NCBI GenBank assembly: GCA_031273905.1
Contig: JAISQZ010000057.1
Location: 1-32,000 of the forward strand
Reading direction: 5' to 3'
DNA from: Oscillospiraceae bacterium
Lineage (GTDB): Bacteria > Bacillota > Clostridia > Oscillospirales > Acutalibacteraceae
DNA: 32,000 nt
Shown one piece after another: positions 8,808 through 18,336 of this stretch (positions are counted from its first letter, which is position 1; each line of letters starts with the position of its first letter). The notes below the pieces were generated by a model, which saw only the letters and a program-made list of their open reading frames with translations, made no database searches and was not told the origin of the DNA. A program made the position numbers and the translations under genes.

Positions 8808-9227
8808 TTATTCCGTCGTTGCCGCTGTGGAGGCCACCCCCGCGCGGGTGTAGTTGAGCGCAACGCCCGAATTGTCCGCTTGCAGCACAAGGGCCGTATC
8901 CGTCACGGTGAACGTGTACTCGCGTGTGGTGGAAATCAGGAAAAGCTGGTATGTGATGCTGATCTGATCCTTTTCCTCTTTTTCCTTGGCCGGGGTAATG
9001 GCATAACTGCCGCTGACCAGGTTAGAAAGCAGCCCAAGCTTCACCGTCCCGGTGAGATCGGCGTTCTCATTGGGGATAAATTCCATCGCCTGAAATTCCA
9101 GCGAACCGACCGCGGCCTGCCATTTCCCCGCGATCAATTCCTGCGGCTTGGGCGCAAACAGCCCGCAGCCCGCAAACACAAGCGCCGCCGTCAGCAACAC
9201 TGCCAGGATTCCCGTAGCCTTTTTCAT
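8808..9227 (-). CDS. Small predicted lipoprotein of unknown function
   Basis: 139 aa. The N-terminus is a lipoprotein signal: two Lys, a hydrophobic stretch, then lipobox LVFAGC with the lipidated Cys at residue 21. The mature part (about 118 aa) alternates hydrophobic and polar residues, with AGKWQAAVGSLEF near the start, and looks like a small beta-rich domain of the type that often begins with GKW. No catalytic motif was recognised. ATG 9227 follows AGGAGG at a spacing of 8. It starts 20 bp after the cysS stop and is followed by a strong terminator, so it is probably the last gene of the valS-ilvB-cysS strand group. It is probably anchored to the outer face of the membrane; its function is not known. 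Confidence 0.85.
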   Translation of the reverse strand: MKKATGILAVLLTAALVFAGCGLFAPKPQELIAGKWQAAVGSLEFQAMEFIPNENADLTGTVKLGLLSNLVSGSYAITPAKEKEEKDQISITYQLFLISTTREYTFTVTDTALVLQADNSGVALNYTRAGVASTAATTE

Positions 9228-9246
9228 TGCAATAACCTCCTCTTTC

Positions 9247-10647
9247 TTATGAACGCAAAATCTTTGTTCCCTGCGGCGTGTCTTCGATTGCCACGCCCAT
9301 GGCCTTCAGCTTATCACGGATTTCATCCGCCAGCGCCCAGTTTTTTTCCTTGCGCGCCCGGCTGCGCTGTTCCACCAGCGCCTGCGCTTCGTCGTCCGGC
9401 GCTCCAGCCGCTTCGCGCAGGCAAACCAGCCCGAGCACCCCCGTCAGCTCGTCAAAAAGCGCTGCGGCATAGCGGCATACCGCTTTGGAAGCCGCCGCTT
9501 CAATCACCTGGGTGTTGCAATCCCGCACCAACTCAAAGATGGCGGCAAGCGCGTCCGCGGTGTTGAGATCCTCCTCCATCCCGGCGATGAACTGCGCCTT
9601 GCGCCGTTCCAGCCTTCCGGTCAGCGCCGCGTCCCCTTCGGCGTTTTCCGCCGCTGCGGTCTTGTGCGCAAAATCCAGGTTCTCCCGGCAGGTATAAAGC
9701 CTTTGAAGGGAAGCCTTCGCCTGTTCCAGGCTTGTCGCGGAATAATTGAGCGGGCTGCGATAATGGGACGAAAGCAGAAGATAGCGGATCGGCTCATAAC
9801 CAAACTGCCGCGCCACCTCGCGCACGGTAAAAAAGTTGCCCAGCGACTTGGACATCTTGACGTTATCCACCTTCAAGAAGCCATTGTGCATCCAATAATT
9901 CGCAAAGGGAACCCCGTTGCAGCATTCGCTTTGGGCAATTTCGTTTTCGTGATGCGGAAAAATCAGATCCTGCCCGCCGCAATGGAGGTCAATGTGCGCC
10001 CCCAGGTAGCGCCGCGCCATGGCGGAACATTCGATGTGCCAGCCCGGTCTTCCCTTCCCCCAAGGGGAATCCCACGCGGGTTCGCCGGGCTTTGACGCTT
10101 TCCACAAAGCAAAATCCATCGGCGCCCGCTTGCACTCGCCCACCATAACGCGCGCGCCCGCCTCCAGCTCCTCCGGCGGCTGGTGCGAAAGCTTGCCATA
10201 GCCCGCAAAAGCTTTGGGGCTAAAATAAACGTCGCCCCGCGCTTCGTAGGCAAAGCCCTTGGCAATCAGCGTGGCAACCATCTCCACAATATCCTCGATG
10301 CTTTCCGTCGCCCTGGGGTGCACGCTTGCGGGCAGAACATTAAGCCCTTTCGCGTCCGTCCAGTATTCCTCAATGTAGCGCCGGCTGATCTCGCTGAAAT
10401 CGACGCCCTCCTCGTTTGCCCGCCGAATGATTTTATCGTCTATGTCGGTAAAATTCTGCACCAGACGAACCGCATAGCCCCGGTATTCCAGATAGCGCCG
10501 CAGGACGTCAAAGACACAAAGGGGCATGGCGTTGCCCATGTGGATGAGATTATAGACCGTCGGCCCGCAAACATACATGCGCACCTTCCCCGCCTCCAGA
10601 GGGATAAACTCCTCCTTCTGCCGGGTCAGCGTATTAAAAATTTTCAT
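9247..10647 (-). CDS. cysS: Cysteinyl-tRNA synthetase
   Basis: 466-aa class I aminoacyl-tRNA synthetase that charges tRNA-Cys. Seen: the zinc-ligand start MYVCGPTVYN (Cys27), the HIGH-like motif HMGN at 35-38, the second zinc region LHCGGQDLIFPHHENE, and KMSKS at 264-268. The C-terminal helical DALR-like domain is followed by a short tail. ATG 10647 has GGGAGGGG at a spacing of 5; an ATG five codons upstream has no SD. It lies 87 bp downstream of ilvB with no convincing terminator between them, so transcription from the ilvB side is likely. No separate T-box leader is visible in that short gap. Confidence 0.96.
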   Translation of the reverse strand: MKIFNTLTRQKEEFIPLEAGKVRMYVCGPTVYNLIHMGNAMPLCVFDVLRRYLEYRGYAVRLVQNFTDIDDKIIRRANEEGVDFSEISRRYIEEYWTDAKGLNVLPASVHPRATESIEDIVEMVATLIAKGFAYEARGDVYFSPKAFAGYGKLSHQPPEELEAGARVMVGECKRAPMDFALWKASKPGEPAWDSPWGKGRPGWHIECSAMARRYLGAHIDLHCGGQDLIFPHHENEIAQSECCNGVPFANYWMHNGFLKVDNVKMSKSLGNFFTVREVARQFGYEPIRYLLLSSHYRSPLNYSATSLEQAKASLQRLYTCRENLDFAHKTAAAENAEGDAALTGRLERRKAQFIAGMEEDLNTADALAAIFELVRDCNTQVIEAAASKAVCRYAAALFDELTGVLGLVCLREAAGAPDDEAQALVEQRSRARKEKNWALADEIRDKLKAMGVAIEDTPQGTKILRS

Positions 10648-10734
10648 GGCGACCCCTCCCATTGCTTAAATCAGGCGTAGCATTTTTGCCCCCTGCCCTG
10701 TGCCGGAAAGACCCGGGGGCTTGGCCGCCCAAAT

Positions 10735-12396
10735 TCATTCCATAATCATGTCCGCAAGCGCGCCGCCCGCCGGAATCATCGGCAGCACCTTTTCGTCCTT
10801 GTCGATCAGGCATTCAATCCAAACCGGTTCCTTGCTTTGCAGCGCCGCGCCAAAGGCGGCTTCAAATTCCGGCAGGCTTTCGCAGCGGCTGCACTTGAGC
10901 CCAAAGCCCGCGGCAAGCTGAACATAATCCGTTTTGCGCTGCGGATCGGTGCTGGAATAGCGCTTGCCGTAAAACGCCGCCTGCCACTGCCGCACCATGC
11001 CCAGCACGCGGTTGTTGAATATCACAGTGATCACCGGCACGTGATAGCTCACCGCCGTGCAGGCCTCGTTCATGTTCATGTGGAAGGAACCGTCGCCGGT
11101 AATGTGAACCACGGGGCGCTCCCCCGCCGCAAGCTTCGCGCCGATGGCGGCGCCGTAGCCAAAGCCCATCGTGCCAAGCCCGCCGCTGGTGAGGAAGCTG
11201 CGCGGGCGCACGTGGCGCACGTATTGCGCCGCCCAAAGCTGATGCTGCCCCACGTCGGTAACATAGACCGCGTCCTCCCCCGCAAGGCGGCTGATGGAAC
11301 GAAGCACCTGCTGCGGCTTGAGCACTGCGGCATCGTCCTTTGGTCGATAATCGTTTTGCTTCCAGGCGCTGGTTTTTTTCGCCCAGTCAGGCTGCCTTCG
11401 TTCCCGCACAAGGGGCAGCAGCGCTTCCAGCGCCGCCTTCACATCACCGATGACGGCGCAATCCGCCGCCACATTCTTGTTGATTTCCGCCGCGTCCACA
11501 TCCAGGTGGATGCGCTTCGCCTCAGGCGCGAATTTTGCGGGATTGAGCGCGACGCGGTCGCTCAGCCGCGCCCCCGCGATCAGCAGCACATCCGCTTCAT
11601 TGACCGCGCGGTTGACGGAAGCGCAGCCGTGCATCCCAATCAATCCCATATTGTGCGGTTCATCGCAGTCAAGCACGCCCGCCGCCATCAGGGTGTGGGC
11701 TGCGGGGATATCCGCCTTTTCGCACAGCGTGCGCAGCAGCTCCCCTGCCCCGGCGGCGCTCACCCCGCCGCCGAAATAGATCACCGGCTGTTTTGCGTCA
11801 TTGAGCAGCCGGGCGGCCTGGCACAGGGCGGCTTCGTTCAGCTGCGCTGCGGCTGTGGGCATCTGCCGCGGCGCGGGCTGAAATTCCGTGATTGCCGCGG
11901 AAACATCCTTGGGGATATCCACCAGCACCGGACCCTTGCGGCCGCTCTGCGCGATTGTGAATGCGCAGCGCAGGACTGCCGCCAGCTCCTCCACACGGCG
12001 CGCCACAAAATTGTGCTTTGTGATCGGCTCCGTGATCCCGGCGATATAGACCTCCTGAAAGGAATCCTTGCCGATCAGACCGGAACTGACGTTGCCTGTG
12101 ATAGCGACCAGCGGCACACTATCCATATAAGCGGTGGCGATGCCGGTGACCAAGTTTGTCGCCCCCGGCCCGCTGGTGGCAAAGACCACACCGGTTTTGC
12201 CCGTCAGGCGGGCATAGCCGTCCGCCGCGTGCGCCGCGCCCTGCTCGTGCGCGGTCATCACATGGCTAATGCGTCCGCTGTAGCGGTAAAGCGCGTCATA
12301 GATGTTGAGCACTGCGCCGCCGGGATAGCCGAAAATCTGCTCCACGCCCTGTTCAAGCAGCACTTCCATCAAAATATCGGAACCGTTGCGTTTCAT
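10735..12396 (-). CDS. ilvB: Acetolactate synthase, large catalytic subunit
   Basis: 553-aa thiamine-diphosphate enzyme. Role: condenses two pyruvates to acetolactate (valine and leucine route) or pyruvate with 2-ketobutyrate (isoleucine route). Seen: the N-terminal PYR domain with the catalytic Glu in TAHEQGAAHAADG (Glu51), a central FAD/TPP domain, and a C-terminal PP domain with GDGSFHMN (434-441) and the closing FNN of the ThDP motif. The C-terminus VLPMIPAGGALADMI is typical of the biosynthetic enzyme. ATG 12396 has GGAGA at a spacing of about 8. No ilvN regulatory subunit or other ilv/leu gene is next to it; instead valS is directly upstream on the same strand, 146 bp away. This position matters because the valS leader appears to sense valine. 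Confidence 0.95.
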   Translation of the reverse strand: MKRNGSDILMEVLLEQGVEQIFGYPGGAVLNIYDALYRYSGRISHVMTAHEQGAAHAADGYARLTGKTGVVFATSGPGATNLVTGIATAYMDSVPLVAITGNVSSGLIGKDSFQEVYIAGITEPITKHNFVARRVEELAAVLRCAFTIAQSGRKGPVLVDIPKDVSAAITEFQPAPRQMPTAAAQLNEAALCQAARLLNDAKQPVIYFGGGVSAAGAGELLRTLCEKADIPAAHTLMAAGVLDCDEPHNMGLIGMHGCASVNRAVNEADVLLIAGARLSDRVALNPAKFAPEAKRIHLDVDAAEINKNVAADCAVIGDVKAALEALLPLVRERRQPDWAKKTSAWKQNDYRPKDDAAVLKPQQVLRSISRLAGEDAVYVTDVGQHQLWAAQYVRHVRPRSFLTSGGLGTMGFGYGAAIGAKLAAGERPVVHITGDGSFHMNMNEACTAVSYHVPVITVIFNNRVLGMVRQWQAAFYGKRYSSTDPQRKTDYVQLAAGFGLKCSRCESLPEFEAAFGAALQSKEPVWIECLIDKDEKVLPMIPAGGALADMIME

Positions 12397-12438
12397 AATG
12401 ACATCTCCACTTTGCTTTTCAAATATATTGCTCCGCCG

Positions 12439-12525
12439 CGAAACGAATGCGCAAGTTAAGAAGAGATCGCGCAATAAATTTAAGATTACAGAAAAAATTT
12501 CTCTTGCTTGTGCGCAATCGTTTCG
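12439..12525. repeat. Long imperfect inverted repeat in the valS-ilvB gap
   Basis: The left arm CGAAACGAATGCGCAAG (12439-12455) matches the complement of 12507-12525 with one mismatch and two extra bases. Inside it AAGAGA and TCTCTT can also pair, giving one large hairpin in the ilvB 5' region. No U-run follows directly, so this does not look like a simple terminator. No leader ORF was found here. Confidence 0.65.
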
Positions 12526-12542
12526 TTGCGATTTAACCTGCG

Positions 12543-15182
12543 TTACAGCGCCCGCAGCGTTTCGCGCAGCGCCGCCGCCTTTTCTTCCAGCTGCGCCGCG
12601 TTTTCGCGCTGCGCCTGCACCACCTGTGCCGGCGCTTTGGAAAGAAAGCCTTCGCTGCCAAGCTTTGCGCGGATGCCGTTCAACTGCTTTTCCGTGCCGG
12701 CAAGCTCTTTTTCGAGCCTTGCGCGCTCTGCGGCAAGATCCACCAGTTCTCCCAGCGGGATGGAAATTGTGGCGCCGCCGCAAACGATACGCACCGCGTC
12801 CTTCGGCGGCGCTGCGCCCCCGCCGGCAAGCTCCACCGCAGAAGCCCCCGCCAGGCGCTGGAAAAATACCGCTGCGGCGGCGTAAATTTCCGGCTGCGCC
12901 GTTTCGATAAAGAGCTTCGCCCGGCGGCTTGGCGGCACATTCATCTCGCTGCGCCGGTTGCGCACCGCGCGGATGGCTCCCATCACCGCTTGCAATCGCG
13001 CTTCCTGCACGGGGAAGCACCGGCTCTCGTCATATTCCGGCCAACGGGAAAGCATGATTGATCCGTGTGCGCCGCCCTGCGCACGGGGGAGGCTGCCCCA
13101 GATTTCCTCCGTCAAAAAGGGCATGAAGGGGTGCAGCAATTGCAGTGTGCGCCCAAACACAAACACCAGCACGGCAAGCGCCTGGCCGGCGGCCTCGCCG
13201 CCGCCTTGCAGCCGGGGCTTGCTCAGCTCAATATACCAATCGCAGAATTCATCCCAAAGGAAATCATAGAGCTTTTGCGCCGCAATGCCAAGCTCAAACG
13301 CTTCCAGGCTTTCCGTCACCTCGCGCACCAGCGTGTTTTGGCGGCTAAGAATCCACGCGTCCGCGTCCTCCAGAGCAAGGGTTTCCGGCAGCGGAGCCAC
13401 GGCTCCGTCCGCAGGCAGATGCATCAGCAAAAACCGCGCGGCGTTCCAGAGCTTGTTGGCAAAATTGCGGCTTGCCGCCACCTTTTCCTCTGAAAAGCGC
13501 ATATCATTGCCGGGGCTGTTGCCCGTCGCCAGCGCAAAGCGCAGCGCGTCGGTGCCGTATTGCGCAATGATATCCAGCGGGTCAATCCCGTTGCCCATGG
13601 ATTTCGACATCTTCCGTCCCTGCGCGTCGCGGATAAGCCCATGGACGAGCACTGTGGAAAACGGTGCCCTGCCCGTGTGCTCCAGACCGGAAAATATCAT
13701 GCGCGAAACCCAGAAGGTGATGATGTCATAGCCCGTCACCAAGGTGCTTGTGGGGTAAAAATAGTCCAGGTCGCTGGTTTTTTCGGGCCAGCCCAAGGTT
13801 GAAAAAGGCCAAAGCGCAGAGGAAAACCAAGTGTCCAGCGTATCCGGATCCTGCCGCAGCGCCGCGCCGCAGTGCGGGCATCCGGCCGGATCCTCCTTTG
13901 CGCAGATCTGTGCGCCGCAGCTGTCGCAATACCAAACCGGGATGCGGTGCCCCCACCAAATCTGGCGGGAAATGCACCAATCGCGCAGATTTTCCATCCA
14001 GCGCAGGTAATTCTTTTCAAAGCGTTCCGGCACAAAGCGGATGGTTCCCTCCCGCACCGCGGCAATCGCGGGCACGGCAAGAGGCTGCATCTTCACGAAC
14101 CATTGCAGCGAAACGCGGGGTTCCACCACCGTGCGGCAGCGGTAGCAAACCCCCACCGCGTGCCTTGTCGGCTCCGTTTTGAGCAACAGACCCTGCGCCT
14201 CCAGCGCCGCAACCACCGCTTTGCGGCATTCATAGCGGTCCATCCCGGCATAAATCCCGGCGTTTTCGTTCATGTGCCCGTCCTCGGTCATAACATTGCG
14301 CACCGGCAGACCATGCCGCCGCCCAACCTCAAAATCGTTCGGGTCGTGCGCGGGGGTGATCTTCACCGCGCCGGTGCCAAAATCCGTTTCCACATACGCA
14401 TCCGCCACCAGCGGAATCTCCCTGTCCGTCAGCGGCAGGCGAAGCATCCTCCCCACCTGCGCCGCGTAGCGCCCGTCCTCCGGGTGCACCGCCACGGCGG
14501 TATCGCCCAGCATCGTTTCCGGGCGGGTGGTGGCAACCAGAATGAAGCCGTCGCCCTGCGCAAAGGGATAGCGGATATGCCAAAAGGCGCCCTCGCGGTC
14601 CTCATGCTCCACCTCCGCGTCCGAAAGGGAGGTTTGGCAGCAGGGGCACCAGTTGATGATGCGCTCGCCGCGATAAATTAAGCCTTTTTGATAGAGGTTG
14701 TAAAACACCTCGCGCACCGCCCTGGAACAGCCTTCGTCCATGGTGAAGCGCTCACGGCTCCAGTCGCAGGAGGAACCAAGCGCCCTGAGCTGCGCAAGGA
14801 TGCGCCCGCCGTATTTTTCCTTCCATCTCCAGGCGCGTTCCATGAATTTTTCGTAGCCTATATCCTCCTTGGTCAGGCCCTCCTGCGCCATCTCCGCCAC
14901 GATTTTCGCTTCCGTAGAAATAGCGGCGTGATCCACACCGGGCAGCCACAGGGTGTCATAACCCTGCATCCTGCGCCAGCGGATTAAAATATCCTGCAGG
15001 GTTTCGTCCAGCGCATGGCCCATGTGCAGCTGCCCCGTCACATTGGGCGGCGGGATTACAATCGTATAGGGCTTGCCGCCGGGCGTCCGCTCCGCGCGGA
15101 AGCAGTCCTTTTCCAGCCAGCTTTGATAGATGCGCGCTTCCACCTCGGAAGGCTCGTATTGCTTTGCCAGTTCCTTTTTCAT
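12543..15182 (-). CDS. valS: Valyl-tRNA synthetase
   Basis: 879-aa class I synthetase that charges tRNA-Val and edits mischarged threonine. Seen: start region KQYEPSEVEARIYQSW, HMGH at 53-56, the editing (CP1) domain in the middle including TTRPETMLGDTAV, paired-cysteine zinc motifs (CPCC and later CDSCG...CPHCG), KMSKS at 524-528, an anticodon-binding domain, and a C-terminal coiled coil (last 65 residues or so, rich in Ala, Glu and Lys) that is typical of ValS. ATG 15182 follows AGAGGG at a spacing of 8; the open frame upstream would read through the leader terminator and is rejected. It is transcribed from the promoter at 15406-15434 through a leader with a Val-rich peptide and an attenuator. 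ilvB follows. Confidence 0.97.
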   Translation of the reverse strand: MKKELAKQYEPSEVEARIYQSWLEKDCFRAERTPGGKPYTIVIPPPNVTGQLHMGHALDETLQDILIRWRRMQGYDTLWLPGVDHAAISTEAKIVAEMAQEGLTKEDIGYEKFMERAWRWKEKYGGRILAQLRALGSSCDWSRERFTMDEGCSRAVREVFYNLYQKGLIYRGERIINWCPCCQTSLSDAEVEHEDREGAFWHIRYPFAQGDGFILVATTRPETMLGDTAVAVHPEDGRYAAQVGRMLRLPLTDREIPLVADAYVETDFGTGAVKITPAHDPNDFEVGRRHGLPVRNVMTEDGHMNENAGIYAGMDRYECRKAVVAALEAQGLLLKTEPTRHAVGVCYRCRTVVEPRVSLQWFVKMQPLAVPAIAAVREGTIRFVPERFEKNYLRWMENLRDWCISRQIWWGHRIPVWYCDSCGAQICAKEDPAGCPHCGAALRQDPDTLDTWFSSALWPFSTLGWPEKTSDLDYFYPTSTLVTGYDIITFWVSRMIFSGLEHTGRAPFSTVLVHGLIRDAQGRKMSKSMGNGIDPLDIIAQYGTDALRFALATGNSPGNDMRFSEEKVAASRNFANKLWNAARFLLMHLPADGAVAPLPETLALEDADAWILSRQNTLVREVTESLEAFELGIAAQKLYDFLWDEFCDWYIELSKPRLQGGGEAAGQALAVLVFVFGRTLQLLHPFMPFLTEEIWGSLPRAQGGAHGSIMLSRWPEYDESRCFPVQEARLQAVMGAIRAVRNRRSEMNVPPSRRAKLFIETAQPEIYAAAAVFFQRLAGASAVELAGGGAAPPKDAVRIVCGGATISIPLGELVDLAAERARLEKELAGTEKQLNGIRAKLGSEGFLSKAPAQVVQAQRENAAQLEEKAAALRETLRAL

Positions 15183-15214
15183 CCAAAATACCCTCTTCCG
15201 TTCTGGATTTGACA

Positions 15215-15244
15215 TTAAAAATACCCGGCAGCCATGCCGCCGGG
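15215..15244 (-). terminator. Attenuator terminator upstream of valS
   Basis: On the minus strand a 9-bp stem CCCGGCGGC / GCTGCCGGG (15244-15224) with one G-U pair and a 3-nt loop is followed by TATTTTTAA. It lies about 155 nt downstream of the likely transcription start and 33 bp before the valS ATG, with no gene ending there, so it should act as an attenuator. Its 5' arm CGGCGGC (15242-15236) is exactly complementary to GCCGCCG (15287-15281) at the end of the leader ORF. Confidence 0.85.
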
Positions 15245-15275
15245 CTTGTGTTTCGCAAAACAGCAAAAAGCCTTT

Positions 15276-15362
15276 TTACGCGGCGGCACAACGCAAAACC
15301 AAACCGTTCGTGTGAACTCGAACGGCGGTAATGCATACAACCACAAGGCTGCACCTGCGCAT
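15276..15362 (-). CDS. Valine-rich leader peptide of valS (putative attenuator)
   Basis: 28 codons, ATG to TAA, preceded by AAGGAG with a 9-nt spacer. It begins MRRCSLVVVCITAV. Valines are at 7, 8, 9, 14, 16 and 22 (codons GTG, GTT, GTA, GTT, GTT, GTT), with Ile 11 and Leu 6, 21 and 23, so 10 of 28 residues are branched-chain. The last three codons GCC GCC GCG hold the GCCGCCG stretch that can pair with the terminator 5' arm. Expected logic: with enough Val-tRNA the ribosome reaches the stop, covers GCCGCCG, and the terminator forms. When it stalls on valine codons, GCCGCCG stays free, pairs with the terminator arm and lets transcription enter valS. A hairpin CCGTTCG / CGAACGG (15325-15304) lies inside the ORF. 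This is inference from sequence; no T-box consensus was found. Confidence 0.75.
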   Translation of the reverse strand: MRRCSLVVVCITAVRVHTNGLVLRCAAA

Positions 15363-15405
15363 AAAATCCGGCTCCTTCCAAATCTGGATGCTAAAATCTA
15401 AGATA

Positions 15406-15434
15406 AGTATAGCACCGGGCGAAAAATTTGTCAA
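15406..15434 (-). promoter_or_regulatory. Sigma-A promoter of the valS leader
   Basis: TTGACA (15434-15429), 17-nt spacer, TATACT (15411-15406) on the minus strand. The likely start is near 15399, about 20 nt before the SD of the leader ORF. It lies just downstream of the rpoD stop; no clear rpoD terminator separates them. Confidence 0.85.
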
Positions 15435-15461
15435 GGGCTTCGGCGACGATTATTCAAGCAA

Positions 15462-16544
<1,083 letters not shown>

Positions 16545-16566
16545 ACAAATCCCCGCTTTCTCTCAT

Positions 16567-18336
16567 TCACTTTTTCATATGCGAAAACAATTCCCCGAAC
16601 TTGTCCCGATCCAAATCCGCCACGTCCTGCCGCCTTGCCAAAGCCGCCTCCCGCGCAAGCGCCGCGGCGCAGTCCTCAAATTCCCGCTCCAAGCTGCCGG
16701 GCAACTGCTCGGCAGCCTGCCGCATTCGCATCATCTCGCCCATTTGCACCGGATCAAACACGCCGGAAAGCAGCTCCAGTTCCACGCCGCAGCCCTCTGC
16801 AAGCCTTGCAAAAAGCTTCTGCGCGAGAGCGCGGTTAAAAGGTGTCAAAAAATCCGCCGCGCTTAACGTTTCGCCCAGCCTGGCAAAAAAATCCGGATGC
16901 ACCAGCAACAACCCCAGCAGCCGCTCCTCTTTTTTTGCCGCCGCCGGATGCAGGCCGCGCTGCGGGTCAAGCTTCAGCGCCCGCTCGGATTGCAGCTGCA
17001 TCAAGTGCGCCTGCGCTTGCTTGGATTGCCGCCGGCTCTCTTTCTTTTTGAGCAGCCCAATCTGCGTCAGAATCGTTTCCTTTTGCGCACCAAGCTCCTC
17101 CGCCAGGCGGGAAGCGTAGATATCCCCCTCCATCGGTCCGAACGCCGCCAGAATGGCCGCCGCCGCCTTGAGGTATTCCAGCTTGCCCGCGGGGTTTTGC
17201 AAATCCAACTCCCCCCGCGCGCGCAGCAGACGGTATTCGATGTCGTTTGCCGCGCCTTCCATCAGGCTCCGGAATTTTTCGGCGCCATAGACGCGGAGAA
17301 CCTCGTCGGGATCCTTGCCGCCGGAAAGACTGAGCACACGCAGGCGCAGCGGCGTTTGCCCCAGAACCTCCAGGGCGCGGCGTGTTGCGGTCTGCCCGGC
17401 CTCATCCGCGTCATAAGCCAGGATTACCTCCTTTGCGTAGCGTGAAAGCAGCTGCGCCTGCTCCCGGGTGAGCGCCGTGCCAAGGCAGGCGACGGCGTTG
17501 GTGAAGCCCGCCTGGTGCAGGGCGATCACATCCATGTAGCCCTCCGCCAAAATCAACTGCCCCTGCCGGTTATCGTTTTTAGCGAAGTTGAGCGCGTAAA
17601 TGTCACGCCCCTTTTTATATGCAACCGTATCGGAGGTGTTGATGTATTTCGGCTTGGAATCATCCAGCACGCGTCCGCCAAAGGCGATCACATTCCCGCG
17701 CAGATCCAGAATCGGCGCCATCACCCGGTGACGAAAGCCATCGTAGTAACGCACCCCGCCCTGTTTTTCTGTGCGCCGCACAAGATTGGCGTCCGCCAGC
17801 TCGTCCACTGTGAAGCCCCTTGCCTGCATGTGCCGCAGCAGCGCGTCCCAGGCGTCGGGCGCGTAACCCAAACCAAAATGGGTGATTGTCCGGGCGGAAA
17901 GCTTGCGCCCCAGCCAATAGTCCAGTCCCTGCTTGCCGGAAGGCTCGTGCAGCTGCGCATGGAAAAACTTTGCGGCTTCCCGGTTGGCGGCAAGCACGCG
18001 CAGGCGGCGCTTGTGCAAGGAATCATCGTAATGCTCCTCCGGCAGCTGCATCCCAAGCTGCTCGCTCAGGCGCTTAACGGCTTCCACATAATCCAGGTTT
18101 TCTATGCGCATGGTAAAGGTGACCGCATCCCCGCCCGCGCCGCAGCCAAAGCAGTAAAAGGAATTGTTTTCGGGATACACCGCGAAGGAGGGCGTTTTTT
18201 CGTTGTGGAAGGGGCATAAGCCCATCAGCATCCTGCCGCTGCGCTTGAGCTGGACATAAGGCGAAACCAGCTGCTCAATTTCAACACGCAGGCGCAGCTC
18301 CTGTAAAAAATGATCAGAAATAGGGATGGCAGTCAC
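16567..18336 (-). CDS. dnaG: DNA primase
   Basis: About 589 aa. Role: makes RNA primers for DNA replication at the fork with the DnaB-type helicase. Seen: the CHC2 zinc finger (Cys41, His44, Cys62, Cys65 from this start; CPFH and CFGC), the primase catalytic core, and a TOPRIM domain with LAEGYMDVIAL and AYDADEAGQ. A C-terminal helical helicase-binding region follows. The start is uncertain. GTG 18336 overlaps the dgt stop (GTGA), but AGGAGG sits directly on it. An in-frame ATC at 18327 lies 8 nt after AGGAGG; an upstream ATG at 18366 has no spacing to its GAGGA. Related primases begin right before the IPISD motif, which favours the first two. It is translationally coupled to dgt. Confidence 0.95.
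   Translation of the reverse strand: MTAIPISDHFLQELRLRVEIEQLVSPYVQLKRSGRMLMGLCPFHNEKTPSFAVYPENNSFYCFGCGAGGDAVTFTMRIENLDYVEAVKRLSEQLGMQLPEEHYDDSLHKRRLRVLAANREAAKFFHAQLHEPSGKQGLDYWLGRKLSARTITHFGLGYAPDAWDALLRHMQARGFTVDELADANLVRRTEKQGGVRYYDGFRHRVMAPILDLRGNVIAFGGRVLDDSKPKYINTSDTVAYKKGRDIYALNFAKNDNRQGQLILAEGYMDVIALHQAGFTNAVACLGTALTREQAQLLSRYAKEVILAYDADEAGQTATRRALEVLGQTPLRLRVLSLSGGKDPDEVLRVYGAEKFRSLMEGAANDIEYRLLRARGELDLQNPAGKLEYLKAAAAILAAFGPMEGDIYASRLAEELGAQKETILTQIGLLKKKESRRQSKQAQAHLMQLQSERALKLDPQRGLHPAAAKKEERLLGLLLVHPDFFARLGETLSAADFLTPFNRALAQKLFARLAEGCGVELELLSGVFDPVQMGEMMRMRQAAEQLPGSLEREFEDCAAALAREAALARRQDVADLDRDKFGELFSHMKK

Noticed and set aside
10680-10720. Terminator between ilvB and cysS
   Set aside because: GCCCCC and GGGGGC can pair but the loop is long and no T-run follows on the minus strand.
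12397-13020. N-terminal extension of acetolactate synthase into valS
   Set aside because: The frame is open but overlaps valS coding and lacks an SD; ATG 12396 matches the normal protein start.
15183-15400. T-box riboswitch upstream of valS
   Set aside because: The leader has the right place and a terminator, but the conserved T-box core and the pairing with a tRNA acceptor end are not visible, and the leader is short. GTTCGAGTTC in it looks tRNA-like but lies in the leader ORF.
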